A stretch of DNA of 64,000 bases. It comes from Pseudomonas promysalinigenes (GTDB lineage: Bacteria; Pseudomonadota; Gammaproteobacteria; Pseudomonadales; Pseudomonadaceae). A model generated the notes under the pieces. The model was given only the letters and a program-made list of their open reading frames with translations, was not told where the DNA came from and made no database searches. Location of the stretch: positions 124,001 through 188,000 of the forward strand of contig NZ_CP077094.1 in the NCBI RefSeq assembly GCF_014269025.2, read 5' to 3'. The translations under genes were made by a program, and so were the position numbers. This document shows, in pieces, positions 28,929 to 36,977 of this stretch (its first letter is position 1; every line of letters begins with the position of its first letter).

Positions 28929-30294
28929 CCTGGATTTCAGCGTGTTCAAGAACGGCCTGCGCCGCTATTTCAAAGGTTCCGAGTCATTGCACGGGCAACC
29001 GCTGCCAGAGGTCAGCAAAGCGCTGATCGAGGACGCGCCTCGTATCGTGCGCCTGACCATCTGGGGGGTGATCGCGTTCTTCCTGTTCTTGATTATCTGG
29101 GCCTGCTTCGCCCCCATCGATGAGGTGACCCGTGGCGAGGGCAAGGCAATCCCTTCGTCCAAGGTGCAGAAAATTCAGAACCTCGAAGGTGGCATCGTCG
29201 CCGAGATCTTCGCCAAGGAAGGGCAGGTGGTCGAGGTTGGCCAACCGCTGCTGCGCCTTGACGAGACCCGTTTCGCTTCCAACGTAGGTGAAACCGAAGC
29301 CGATCGCCTGGCCATGGCCCTTCGGGTGCAGCGCCTGAGCGCGGAAGTCGAAGACCGACCGCTGAAGATCGATGAAGAGCTGCGCAAAGCTGCCCCCAGC
29401 CAGGCAGCGGATGAGGAGTCGCTGTACCAGAGCCGCCGCCAGCAACTGCAAGATGAGCTCGGTGGTCTGCAGCAGCAATTGGTGCAAAAACAGCAGGAAC
29501 TGCGCGAATTCACCTCTAAGCGTGCTCAGTACGCCAACAGCCTGCAGCTGCTGCGCCAGGAAATCGGCATGTCCGAACCTTTGGTCGCTCAGGGCGCGGT
29601 GTCTCAGGTCGAAATCCTGCGGCTTCGCCGCGCGGAGGTGGAAACCCGGGGTCAGATGGACTCGACGGCCCTCGCCATTCCACGTGCCGAGGCGGCCATC
29701 AAGGAAGTCGAAAGCAAGATTGAAGAGACCCGTGGCAAGTTCCGCAGTGAGGCCCTGACCAAGCTCAATGAGGCCCGCACGGAACTCAACAAGGCCACCG
29801 CGACCAGCAAGGCGCTGGATGATCGCGTGAGCCGAACGCTGGTCACCTCGCCAGTGCGTGGCGTCGTCAAGCAACTGCTGGTCAATACCATCGGCGGCGT
29901 GATCCAGCCAGGCAGCGATATCATCGAAATCGTGCCGCTGGATGACTCGCTGGTGGTCGAAGCCAAGATCCTGCCAAAAGACATCGCATTCCTGCACCCT
30001 GGCCAGGAAGCGACCGTCAAGTTCACCGCCTACGACTACACCATCTACGGCGGCCTGAAGGCCAAGCTCGAGCAGATCGGCGCAGACACCATCACTGACG
30101 AAGACAAGAAAACCACCTACTACCTGATCAGGTTGCGAACCGAGAAGAGCCACCTAGGAACTGATCAGAAACCGCTACTGATCATCCCAGGCATGGTCGC
30201 GACGGTGGACATCATGACGGGCAAGAAGACCATCATGAGCTATCTGCTCAAACCGATCATGAAGGCTCGGGCTGAGGCGCTGCGCGAGCGTTGA
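28918..30294 (+). CDS. lapC: LapC, HlyD-family membrane fusion protein for LapA export
   Basis: A 458-residue periplasmic adaptor. It has one membrane helix at about 43-65 (VIAFFLFLIIWACFAPI). A biotinyl-lipoyl-like half follows (IQNLEGGIVAEIFAKEGQVVEVGQPLL). A long coiled coil at about 120-300 is rich in Glu and Gln. The second lipoyl half and beta-barrel come next (VTSPVRGVVKQLLVNTIGGVI). The end carries the HlyD-type motif GMVATVDIMTGKKTI. It bridges LapB to the outer-membrane channel. The GTG start lies within the end of lapB, 11 bases before its stop is complete, showing translational coupling. A strong hairpin follows. Confidence 0.95.
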   Translation: MLRNLDFSVFKNGLRRYFKGSESLHGQPLPEVSKALIEDAPRIVRLTIWGVIAFFLFLIIWACFAPIDEVTRGEGKAIPSSKVQKIQNLEGGIVAEIFAKEGQVVEVGQPLLRLDETRFASNVGETEADRLAMALRVQRLSAEVEDRPLKIDEELRKAAPSQAADEESLYQSRRQQLQDELGGLQQQLVQKQQELREFTSKRAQYANSLQLLRQEIGMSEPLVAQGAVSQVEILRLRRAEVETRGQMDSTALAIPRAEAAIKEVESKIEETRGKFRSEALTKLNEARTELNKATATSKALDDRVSRTLVTSPVRGVVKQLLVNTIGGVIQPGSDIIEIVPLDDSLVVEAKILPKDIAFLHPGQEATVKFTAYDYTIYGGLKAKLEQIGADTITDEDKKTTYYLIRLRTEKSHLGTDQKPLLIIPGMVATVDIMTGKKTIMSYLLKPIMKARAEALRER

Positions 30295-30304
30295 TCCCTG
30301 CCAG

Positions 30305-30333
30305 CACGCTTTACGGGCTCCCCGTAAAGCGTG
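30305..30333 (+). terminator. terminator after lapBC
   Basis: Perfect 13-bp stem (CACGCTTTACGGG with CCCGTAAAGCGTG) around the loop CTC, 10 bases after the lapC stop. The sequence after it is AT-rich but has no long T run. It separates lapBC from the dioxygenase cluster. Confidence 0.75.
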
Positions 30334-30511
30334 ACTTCATATGTATATTCTTTAAAGATATTTAAATTATATTTCTTATGCCTCTATAGTCGCTCTCACT
30401 GCGTACCCGTCGACCAATCGATGCGCCGCACGACTTGAATCCACACGGGTGAACCCCGTGCGTTTCTGATCGTTGCGCGCCATTGAGTCGCGCACTGCGT
30501 GGGAGTGACAC

Positions 30512-31408
30512 ATGCCAGCCTCGAACGCCTTGTCGACCATCGACAGCGCCCAGCCGCAAAGTTTTGAAATTCGCCCGTTCTCCGGCGCCGTTGGCGCCGA
30601 GATCATCGGCCTGGACCTGGCCAAACCGGTCACTGCCGAGGATTTCACCCGTATCCATCGCGCCCACCTCGACCACCACGTGCTGGTGTTCCGTGAACAG
30701 CGAATCAGCCCGGAGCAACAAATTAGCTTCAGCCGCCGTTTCGGCGAGCTGCAGATCCATGTGCTCAAACAGTTTCTACTGGCGGGCCATCCGGAAATCC
30801 TGATCGTCTCCAATATCATCGAAAATGGTCAGAACATCGGCTTGGGCGATGCCGGTAAATTCTGGCACTCGGACCTCTCGTACAAAGAGCTGCCAAGCCT
30901 CGGCTCCATGCTGCATGCCCAGGAACTGCCCAGTGAAGGCGGCGACACCTTGTTCGCCGACATGCACAAAGCCTGGGAAGCGGTACCCGGGGCCTTGCGC
31001 AAGGTGGTCGAGGGTCGCAGTGCCGCTCATTCCTACACAGCGCGTTACGCCGAAACCAAGTTCGAAGGCAACTGGCGGCCAACTCTGACCGCCGAGCAAC
31101 TGGCGCAGGTCAAGGAAGTCATCCACCCCGTTGTACGCACTCACCCTGAAAACGGCCGCCAGGCGCTATTCGTCAGCGAGGGCTTCACCACCCGCATCAT
31201 CGGCCTGCCGGACGATGAAAGCCACGACGTGCTGCAGCAGCTCTACGGTTTGAGCGTCCTGGAGCAGAACATCTACCGCCACCAGTGGCAGCCACATGAC
31301 CTGGTGTTCTGGGACAACCGGTCGCTGATCCATCTCGCCAGCGGATGCCCCGCGCATCTGCGGCGCAAACTGTACCGCACCACCATCCAGGGCGATGCCC
31401 CGTTCTGA
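30512..31408 (+). CDS. TauD/TfdA-family Fe(II)/2-oxoglutarate dioxygenase
   Basis: A 298-residue non-haem iron dioxygenase. The metal triad is visible as His119 and Asp121 in WHSDLSY and His274 in DNRSLIHLA, with an arginine near 284-289 (HLRRKLYRTT) for 2-oxoglutarate. Such enzymes hydroxylate sulfonates (taurine, alkyl sulfonates) or related compounds to release sulfite or begin breakdown. It starts at ATG with GGGAG before it. The three following genes for an ABC importer are on the same strand with short gaps, so they form an operon. The substrate is not known. A sulfonate or sulfate ester used under sulfur starvation is the best guess. Confidence 0.88.
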   Translation: MPASNALSTIDSAQPQSFEIRPFSGAVGAEIIGLDLAKPVTAEDFTRIHRAHLDHHVLVFREQRISPEQQISFSRRFGELQIHVLKQFLLAGHPEILIVSNIIENGQNIGLGDAGKFWHSDLSYKELPSLGSMLHAQELPSEGGDTLFADMHKAWEAVPGALRKVVEGRSAAHSYTARYAETKFEGNWRPTLTAEQLAQVKEVIHPVVRTHPENGRQALFVSEGFTTRIIGLPDDESHDVLQQLYGLSVLEQNIYRHQWQPHDLVFWDNRSLIHLASGCPAHLRRKLYRTTIQGDAPF

Positions 31409-31425
31409 CGACTGAGGAATTCATC

Positions 31426-32445
31426 ATGCGTAAATCCATCAGCCGCCTGGCGGCATCCATTGGCCTGGGTGCCAGCTTGGTTCTAGGCAGCCTGGCGGCC
31501 CCCGTCGCGGCCCAAGCCGAAGGCAAGATTCGCATCGCCGAGCAGTTTGGCATCGTCTATCTGCTGCTCAACGTAGTGCGTGACCAACATCTGATCGAAA
31601 AGCACGGCAAGCAGCAGGGTATCGATATTGAAGTCGACTGGGCCCAGTTGTCCGGCGGCTCGGCGATCAATGACGCACTGCTGTCCGGTTCGGTGGACAT
31701 TGCGGGTGCCGGGGTTGGGCCGTTGCTGACTGTTTGGGATCGCACGTACGGGCGGCAGAACGTCAAGGCCGTCGCCTCGCTGGGTAACTTCCCGTACTAC
31801 TTGGTCAGTAGCAACCCGAACGTGAAGACCATCGCCGACATTTCAGAAAAGGACCGCATCGCCGTGCCTGCCGTTGGGGTGTCGGTGCAGTCGCGGTTTC
31901 TGCAGTACGCTGCCGCCCAGCAGTGGGGCGACGAGCAATACAACCGTCTCGACAAGTACACCCTGGCTGTACCCCACCCGGATGCTACCGCAGCGCTTCT
32001 GGCCGGTGGCACTGAGCTGAATGGGCACTTCTCTAACCCGCCATTCCAGGACCAGGCGCTGGCCAACAAGAGCGTGCACGTGGTGCTCAACAGCTATGAT
32101 CTGCTCGGCCCCAATTCGCCGACCCTGCTGTTCGCCACCGAAAAATTCCGCAAGGACAACCCCAAGACATACAAGGCTTTCGTCGACGCCCTGGCCGAGG
32201 CGGCGGACTTTGCCCAGAAGGACAAGGCTGCGGCGGCCGATACCTACATTCGCGTGACCAAGGCCAAGATCGACCGCGACACGCTGATCAAGTTGATCGA
32301 CAACCCGCAGTACGAGTTCACCGTCACCCCAAAGAACACCTACAAGCTTGCCGAGTTCCTGTACCGGGTAGGCGCCATCAAGCACAAGCCGGCGTCTTGG
32401 AAGGATTACTTCTTCCAGGATGAACGCCCGCTGCAGGGGAGCTGA
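31426..32445 (+). CDS. ABC transporter substrate-binding protein (NMT1/SsuA-like)
   Basis: A 339-residue exported binding protein. The signal peptide is clear (MRKSISRLAASIGLGASLVL, cut near PVAAQA-EG). The mature part has the NMT1/SsuA-like pattern: QFGIVYLLLNVVRDQHLIEKHG, then GGSAINDALLSGSVDIAGAG, with a later SSNPNVKTIADI segment. The ATG at 31426 is chosen over a longer frame starting inside the dioxygenase gene because the signal peptide begins here and GAGGA lies upstream. It follows the dioxygenase by 17 bases. It should deliver the substrate of the cluster, possibly a sulfonate, to the permease. Substrate identity is inferred from family and context only. Confidence 0.88.
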   Translation: MRKSISRLAASIGLGASLVLGSLAAPVAAQAEGKIRIAEQFGIVYLLLNVVRDQHLIEKHGKQQGIDIEVDWAQLSGGSAINDALLSGSVDIAGAGVGPLLTVWDRTYGRQNVKAVASLGNFPYYLVSSNPNVKTIADISEKDRIAVPAVGVSVQSRFLQYAAAQQWGDEQYNRLDKYTLAVPHPDATAALLAGGTELNGHFSNPPFQDQALANKSVHVVLNSYDLLGPNSPTLLFATEKFRKDNPKTYKAFVDALAEAADFAQKDKAAAADTYIRVTKAKIDRDTLIKLIDNPQYEFTVTPKNTYKLAEFLYRVGAIKHKPASWKDYFFQDERPLQGS

Positions 32446-32451
32446 TCGACC

Positions 32452-33315
32452 ATGACCGCCCCATTGCCAGGCCACACGGCCAGCAACCTGAGCCGTGAGA
32501 CACCGCCGCCGTTGCTTGAGGTGCACAGCCTTAGCCTCGAATACCGCACCGCGCAGCGCGTGGTGCGGGCCACCCATCAGGTCAGCTTTGAAGTGGATCA
32601 AGCCGACCGGTTTGTCCTGCTTGGGCCCTCCGGCTGCGGCAAGTCCACATTGCTCAAGGCCGTTGCCGGTTTCATCGCTCCCCAGGAAGGAGAAATCCTC
32701 CTGCAAGGCCACCCGGTCAGCAGCCCTGGGCCTGATCGCATCGTGGTGTTTCAAGAGTTCGACCAATTGCCACCGTGGAAGACGGTGAAAGAGAACATCA
32801 TGTTTCCGCTGGTCGTGTCTGGGCAGTTAAAGCGGGCTGAAGCTCAGGACCGAGCCCTGCATTATCTGGACAAAGTTGGGCTGGCGGCCTTTGCAGACGC
32901 CTACCCGCACACGCTGTCGGGCGGCATGAAGGCCCGAGTGGCAATCGCCCGGGCGCTAGCGACCCAGCCAAAGATACTGCTGATGGACGAGCCTTTCGCA
33001 GCGCTCGACGCACTGACCCGGCGCAAAATGCAGGAAGAGCTCCTGCAGCTATGGGAGGAAGTGCGCTTTACGCTGCTGTTCGTTACCCATTCGATTGAGG
33101 AGGCGCTGGTGGTGGGCAACCGCATCCTGTTGCTCTCCCCCCATCCAGGGAGAGTCCGGGGGGAGGTGCATAGCCACCAGTACGACCTTGGCAGCCTTGG
33201 CGCTGCGGACTTTCAGGCCAGTGCGCGGCGTATCCACCGCTTGCTGTTCGACGAAGCGCAAGCCCCAGAGCAGCCCACCGATCTGAGCTTCAACGATATC
33301 CGCATAGCCTACTGA
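32452..33315 (+). CDS. ABC transporter ATP-binding protein (SsuB/TauB-like)
   Basis: A 287-residue ATPase. Walker A is GPSGCGKST (58-66). The signature is LSGGM in the sequence YPHTLSGGMKARVAIARAL. Walker B is LLMDEPFAALD, followed by the switch histidine in LLFVTHSIEEAL. The IRIVVFQEFDQLPPWKTV-type Q loop is the form seen in nitrate/sulfonate/taurine importers. It begins six bases after the binding-protein gene and is followed 14 bases later by the permease gene. It powers import of the same substrate. Confidence 0.92.
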   Translation: MTAPLPGHTASNLSRETPPPLLEVHSLSLEYRTAQRVVRATHQVSFEVDQADRFVLLGPSGCGKSTLLKAVAGFIAPQEGEILLQGHPVSSPGPDRIVVFQEFDQLPPWKTVKENIMFPLVVSGQLKRAEAQDRALHYLDKVGLAAFADAYPHTLSGGMKARVAIARALATQPKILLMDEPFAALDALTRRKMQEELLQLWEEVRFTLLFVTHSIEEALVVGNRILLLSPHPGRVRGEVHSHQYDLGSLGAADFQASARRIHRLLFDEAQAPEQPTDLSFNDIRIAY

Positions 33316-33329
33316 CAGGAATTTGCCTC

Positions 33330-34193
33330 ATGATTTCTAGACCTGTGCGCCAGGAATACGAGGTGCAGCTGGAGCCACTGCTCAGCGTACCTGTAGCGCG
33401 TAACCTACCTCTGGCACAGCGCTTGTGGCAGCACGGCTGGCTGCGCAAGGCGGTGATCCTGCTGGTGCTCGCAATTTTTTGGGAAGCGATCGCCCGCTAC
33501 CAGGACAACGACCTGCTGCTGCCTACTTTCCTGCAAACCGCCGCCGCGCTGTGGGACGGCCTGGTCAGTGGTGAACTGCCGGCCAAGGTTGGCGTATCGC
33601 TGGTGATTCTGCTCAAAGGCTACGTGCTGGGTATCGTTCTGGCCTTTGGCTTGACCAGCCTTGCCGTATCGACCCAGCTTGGCCGCGACTTACTCGGCAC
33701 TCTGACCTCGATGTTCAATCCGCTGCCGGCAATCGCCTTGCTGCCGTTGGCACTGCTGTGGTTCGGGCTGGGTGACAACAGCCTGATCTTCGTACTGGTG
33801 CATTCGGTGCTGTGGGCACTGGCGCTCAATACCTACGCGGGCTTTCTAGGCGTGTCGGAAACCTTACGCATGGCCGGGCGCAATTACGGCCTCAAAGGCC
33901 TGCGTCTGGTGCTGCACATCCTGGTGCCAGCTGCCTTGCCGTCGATTCTCTCCGGGCTGAAGATCGGCTGGGCGTTCGCATGGCGTACCCTGATCGCCGC
34001 CGAGCTGGTGTTCGGTGCCAGCAGCGGAAAGGGTGGGCTGGGTTGGTACATTTTCCAGAACCGCAACGAGCTGTATACCGACAAGGTGTTTGCCGGGCTG
34101 GCGGTAGTGATTCTCATCGGCCTACTGGTGGAGGGGCTGGTGTTCAATACTGTGGAGCGGCTGACTGTGCGGCGTTGGGGGATGCAGCGTTAA
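33330..34193 (+). CDS. ABC transporter permease (SsuC/TauC-like)
   Basis: A 287-residue inner-membrane permease of the BPD_transp_1 family with about six membrane helices, the first at about 45-60 (AVILLVLAIFWEAIA). The EAA-like loop is present as GVSETLRMAGRNYGLKGLRL, which contacts the ATPase. CAGGA lies nine bases before the ATG. It is the last gene of the dioxygenase-transporter operon. A possible loose hairpin (ATGGCCCT with AGGGCCAT, 34209-34244) follows it. Confidence 0.92.
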   Translation: MISRPVRQEYEVQLEPLLSVPVARNLPLAQRLWQHGWLRKAVILLVLAIFWEAIARYQDNDLLLPTFLQTAAALWDGLVSGELPAKVGVSLVILLKGYVLGIVLAFGLTSLAVSTQLGRDLLGTLTSMFNPLPAIALLPLALLWFGLGDNSLIFVLVHSVLWALALNTYAGFLGVSETLRMAGRNYGLKGLRLVLHILVPAALPSILSGLKIGWAFAWRTLIAAELVFGASSGKGGLGWYIFQNRNELYTDKVFAGLAVVILIGLLVEGLVFNTVERLTVRRWGMQR

Positions 34194-34400
34194 TGAGGAA
34201 AGCTGGTAATGGCCCTTTCGTTATTCGACAGATAGCAGGGCCATGAACCACCCGATAGAACTGAATGTGTGCCTAAACCCGGATTCCGTCGAAATTGTAG
34301 GAAACGTCCGAATAATAGCTTGATCTCCGGCAAACTATTGTGAATTGCATTTTCTAATGCCTAGCCTGTTCCTTTCAGTCGTTTACAGGGAACAGTGACA

Positions 34401-34889
34401 ATGGCTTTCGACGCTTACATTCAAATCGATGAAATCGCTGGTGAAGCGAAGGACGCGCAATACGCCAACTGGATCGAAATCCTCGGCTACTCGTTCGGCA
34501 CCAGCCAAAGCACTTCTGCCACTGCAAGTTCGGCAGGCGGCGCCACCTCGGGGCGCACAAGCCTCAGCAAACTCTGCTTTACCAAATACCTGGACAACGC
34601 CAGCTGCAAGTTGCTCGAAGCCAGTTGCGCTGGGCAGCATCTGAAGCAGGTCAGGTTGGTGGTCTGTCGCGCAGGTGGTGACAAGCTCAAATACTATGAG
34701 TTGGTGCTTGAGGAAGTGATCATCGCCGACTACGCACAAAGCGCCCAAACCGGCGTGCCGATTGAGATCATCCAGCTTGACTACGGCCGCATCAAAACCA
34801 CCTACACCCGGCAACAGCGTGCTGACGGGCGTGCCGGTGGCAATGTCACCGGCGGTTGGGACCGGATCGCCAACAGAAAACATGCGTGA
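34401..34889 (+). CDS. hcp: Hcp, type VI secretion tube protein
   Basis: A 162-residue Hcp-family protein starting MAFDAYIQIDEI, a typical Hcp1 opening. The conserved core SLSKLCFTKYLDNASCKL and YYELVLEEVIIADY can be seen. Hexamers stack into the inner tube of the type VI secretion system and can carry small effectors in their lumen. The ATG at 34401 has AGGGA about nine bases upstream. A GTG two codons earlier is the alternative. No tss structural genes are near, so this is an orphan hcp that would be used by an apparatus coded elsewhere. The effector candidate begins nine bases after its stop. Confidence 0.93.
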   Translation: MAFDAYIQIDEIAGEAKDAQYANWIEILGYSFGTSQSTSATASSAGGATSGRTSLSKLCFTKYLDNASCKLLEASCAGQHLKQVRLVVCRAGGDKLKYYELVLEEVIIADYAQSAQTGVPIEIIQLDYGRIKTTYTRQQRADGRAGGNVTGGWDRIANRKHA

Positions 34890-34898
34890 GGGGCGCCC

Positions 34899-35876
34899 AT
34901 GTCCGAGGCACGCAGTTTCATAAATCCCACAGCTCAGAATTACGCGTCCCTGAAGCATGGCACGCCGATGAATGCCAACCAGCAGGCCAAGTTCGATGTG
35001 CTCAATGGGCATATCGTGAACACCGTGGTGCTGGCAGGGGAGCTGGTGATCGTGGGTGATCCCGGCACGCCCTTGTGCACCGGCCATGAAGCCTATCTCA
35101 TGGGTAAAGCGATGGGCATCCACCGCGATATTGTGCTTAACGGTGGAGGTGTCGACGGGTTCATGCTGGAAAACTTCGAGATGTTGCAGAGCTTGCTAGC
35201 CCATGCCTCGATGGGGGCGGGGGTTGCGAGCGATGGCTGGGCCAGGTATCTGGATGCGATCAGAATCACGCTGGAACAGATTGAGCAAGTACACCGCGAG
35301 CATATCAGTGGAGGTGTTTTAAGGGCACGGGAGGCGTTCTACGCCAAGCGTGCGGGGTTGTTCAGCACGTTGGATAAACAGCTAGGAAGGGCTGCCGCCT
35401 TCGGCGCTGGTCTTAGAAATCAGGGGTCGATCAAGCGCATGCTGCAGCTTTCTACCAAACGCTACCTGAGTAGCGGGGAGATTTCCGGCTACGCAGAGAA
35501 AGTGACTGGGGTGGCGAAGGCTGCGAATTTGATTAAGAAGGGATCATATGTTGGGGTTGCATTAGATGTGGGGGCAACGGGGCTGTCTATCCATAGGGCA
35601 TGCACAGTCGGTCGGGAGGAAGCGTGTAGAAAGGCTAAATATGTGGAAGGAGGTGGGTTAATTGGAGGTGTCGGTGCAAGCGTTATGATGGGGGCAGTAG
35701 GCGGAGCCGCCGGTACCTTTGTATGTGCAGTAGTGTTTGGACTACCGTCCGGTGGGCTTGGCGCACTAGGATGTGCCGTAGCGGGGGGCGTTGTAGGTGG
35801 GGAGGTGGGTGGCGAAAAAGGTAAAGCGGGCGGCGAGTGGTTTGGTGAAGTCCTTTATGAGCGCGTTCAACCATGA
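34899..35876 (+). CDS. probable Hcp-linked T6SS effector with glycine-zipper C terminus
   Basis: A 325-residue protein with no signal peptide. Residues about 1-115 (NYASLKHGTPMNANQQAKFD, then GELVIVGDPGTPLCTGHEA) resemble a family found next to hcp genes in Pseudomonas. Residues about 115-215 are helical. Residues about 250-305 are very rich in Gly and Ala with two hydrophobic stretches (GGLIGGVGASVMMGAVGG, then GALGCAVAGGVVGGEVGG), a glycine zipper as in pore-forming toxins. Its stop overlaps the next gene, a small membrane protein, in an ATGA junction as expected for an effector-immunity pair. Base composition becomes AT-rich from about 35.5 kb, suggesting the C-terminal part was acquired. 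Pore formation in rival cells is inference. Confidence 0.7.
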   Translation: MSEARSFINPTAQNYASLKHGTPMNANQQAKFDVLNGHIVNTVVLAGELVIVGDPGTPLCTGHEAYLMGKAMGIHRDIVLNGGGVDGFMLENFEMLQSLLAHASMGAGVASDGWARYLDAIRITLEQIEQVHREHISGGVLRAREAFYAKRAGLFSTLDKQLGRAAAFGAGLRNQGSIKRMLQLSTKRYLSSGEISGYAEKVTGVAKAANLIKKGSYVGVALDVGATGLSIHRACTVGREEACRKAKYVEGGGLIGGVGASVMMGAVGGAAGTFVCAVVFGLPSGGLGALGCAVAGGVVGGEVGGEKGKAGGEWFGEVLYERVQP

Positions 35877-36232
35877 GCACATATGATATGAACGTGGCTG
35901 CTATAGGTTTCTTCGTCTTGGGGCTACTGGCATTTTGCGTGCTTACATTTGTGTCTTTTAGATATCTTGATGAAATTGAAAGTTCGCTATCGGGAAGTCT
36001 ATTTGTAGCTGGAAATAGAAAGCTTTATTTGCACGCGGGCGTTTTGGGGCGGATCATGCGTATTTGCACTATTGCAACGCTGTTAACTACACCACGCCTA
36101 TTCGCTCGAAGAGGGCTGGTTAATGAGCCGCAATTACAAATCTTTCCACGCTCATTGAGAAGAATTCTTGTAGTGGCGTGGTGCACGATGTGTGGTGCAT
36201 CAATTGCTTTCCTTGCGCTCGGATATTTTTGA
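35873..36232 (+). CDS. probable membrane immunity protein for the adjacent effector
   Basis: A 119-residue protein with two likely membrane helices, about 8-28 (VAAIGFFVLGLLAFCVLTFV) and about 97-118 (VVAWCTMCGASIAFLALGYF), joined by a basic loop containing LHAGVLGRIMRICTIATLL. ATG overlaps the effector stop (ATGA), showing translational coupling. Immunity proteins to pore-forming T6SS effectors are usually inner-membrane proteins of this kind. A diverged copy lies downstream at 36558-36925. I know no named family for it. The role is inferred from position, topology and the duplicated pairing. Confidence 0.65.
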   Translation: MSTYDMNVAAIGFFVLGLLAFCVLTFVSFRYLDEIESSLSGSLFVAGNRKLYLHAGVLGRIMRICTIATLLTTPRLFARRGLVNEPQLQIFPRSLRRILVVAWCTMCGASIAFLALGYF

Positions 36233-36318
36233 TAGTGTGCACCCGCGACGCTCTGACCTAATTTTTTTAAACTTATTCCCTCCAGGTTATTACAATGTTT
36301 TTTCAGTTGGGGGCATAA

Positions 36319-36567
36319 TGGGCGCACAATTCGAGTAATTTTATCGGCAGCGTGAGCCTCGGAACTTTCGCAGGAGCAGTGGCAGGCTTCGTAGCTCCTA
36401 TCATCTGTGGAGCCGTTGGCGTACCGACCGCTGGAATGGGTTCGCTCGCTTGCGTTGTGATAGTAGGCGGCGTGAGTGGCATGGCGGGTGCTGGGTTAGG
36501 ATCTATGGGCGGTGAAGGGCTCGGGCAGATTTTGTATGAGGCTAGAAAACGAAAGATATGCAGATAG
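36319..36567 (+). pseudogene. orphan effector C-terminal fragment (second toxin tail)
   Basis: An open stretch with no N-terminal effector domain, starting just after an in-frame stop. It codes for a Gly/Ala-rich hydrophobic tail (GTFAGAVAGFVAPIICGAVG, later GGVSGMAGAGLGSMGGEGLG, then QILYE). It lines up with residues about 265-321 of the intact effector, sharing the pattern GAVxG, GxPxxGxGxLxC, GGV, GGE and LYE. A GTG at 36352 could start a 71-residue product but lacks a good ribosome binding site. It looks like a displaced C-terminal module left when the present tail replaced it, as seen in polymorphic toxin loci. Its end overlaps the start of the orphan immunity gene by 10 bases. Confidence 0.65.
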
Positions 36568-36925
36568 CCATCCTGGGTATCGGTATGATTGCGGCTCCAG
36601 TAAAGATGTTCACTGTCTGGATTGTTGTGGCCTACCGCTATCTCTATCAAGTGGAGGCTTTTTTAAATGTAGCAAGATAGTTGTTAGTAATCGACATAAT
36701 TGGGCCAGTGTTGGTTTGCTAGGACGTGTAATGCGAATCGGTGCTATATCCGCAATGTTGTCCATGAGTCGATTCTGTGTTGGTAAAGGCCTAGTAGATC
36801 CTGGGGAGGTGGAGACAGTTCCAGACCAGATTAAAAAATTGCTTGTTACGTTGTGGCTGCTTCATCTGCTTTTGCTTGAATCGCTAACAGTACTCTGCTT
36901 ATGGATCGGGACCTTCCGAAGCTGA
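36558..36925 (+). pseudogene. orphan immunity gene, interrupted at a slippery T-TTT-TTA heptamer
   Basis: A homologue of the immunity gene at 35873-36232. The ATG frame gives MQIAILGIGMIAAPVKMFTV and continues to VAYRYLYQVEAFL, then stops at 36680. The -1 frame carries on from 36665 as KCSKIVVSNRHNWASVGLLG, with VMRIGAISAML and a C-terminal helix, ending at 36925. The two parts together give about 122 residues and align without gaps to the intact 119-residue protein around the join. The switch point is T-TTT-TTA at 36659-36665, in the correct phase for -1 frameshifting. This is either a one-base loss in a T run (decay or sequencing error) or programmed frameshifting. The gene overlaps the end of the orphan effector tail. 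Confidence 0.65.
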
Positions 36926-36977
36926 CTACAAAGTAAAGGGTTTTTAGCCTGCTGACTTCACTTTTATGGCCAAACGG

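Noticed and set aside
34209..34244. Hairpin ATGGCCCT/AGGGCCAT as a terminator after the ABC permease
   Set aside because: The loop is 20 bases long and there is no T tract, so support is too weak to list as a feature.
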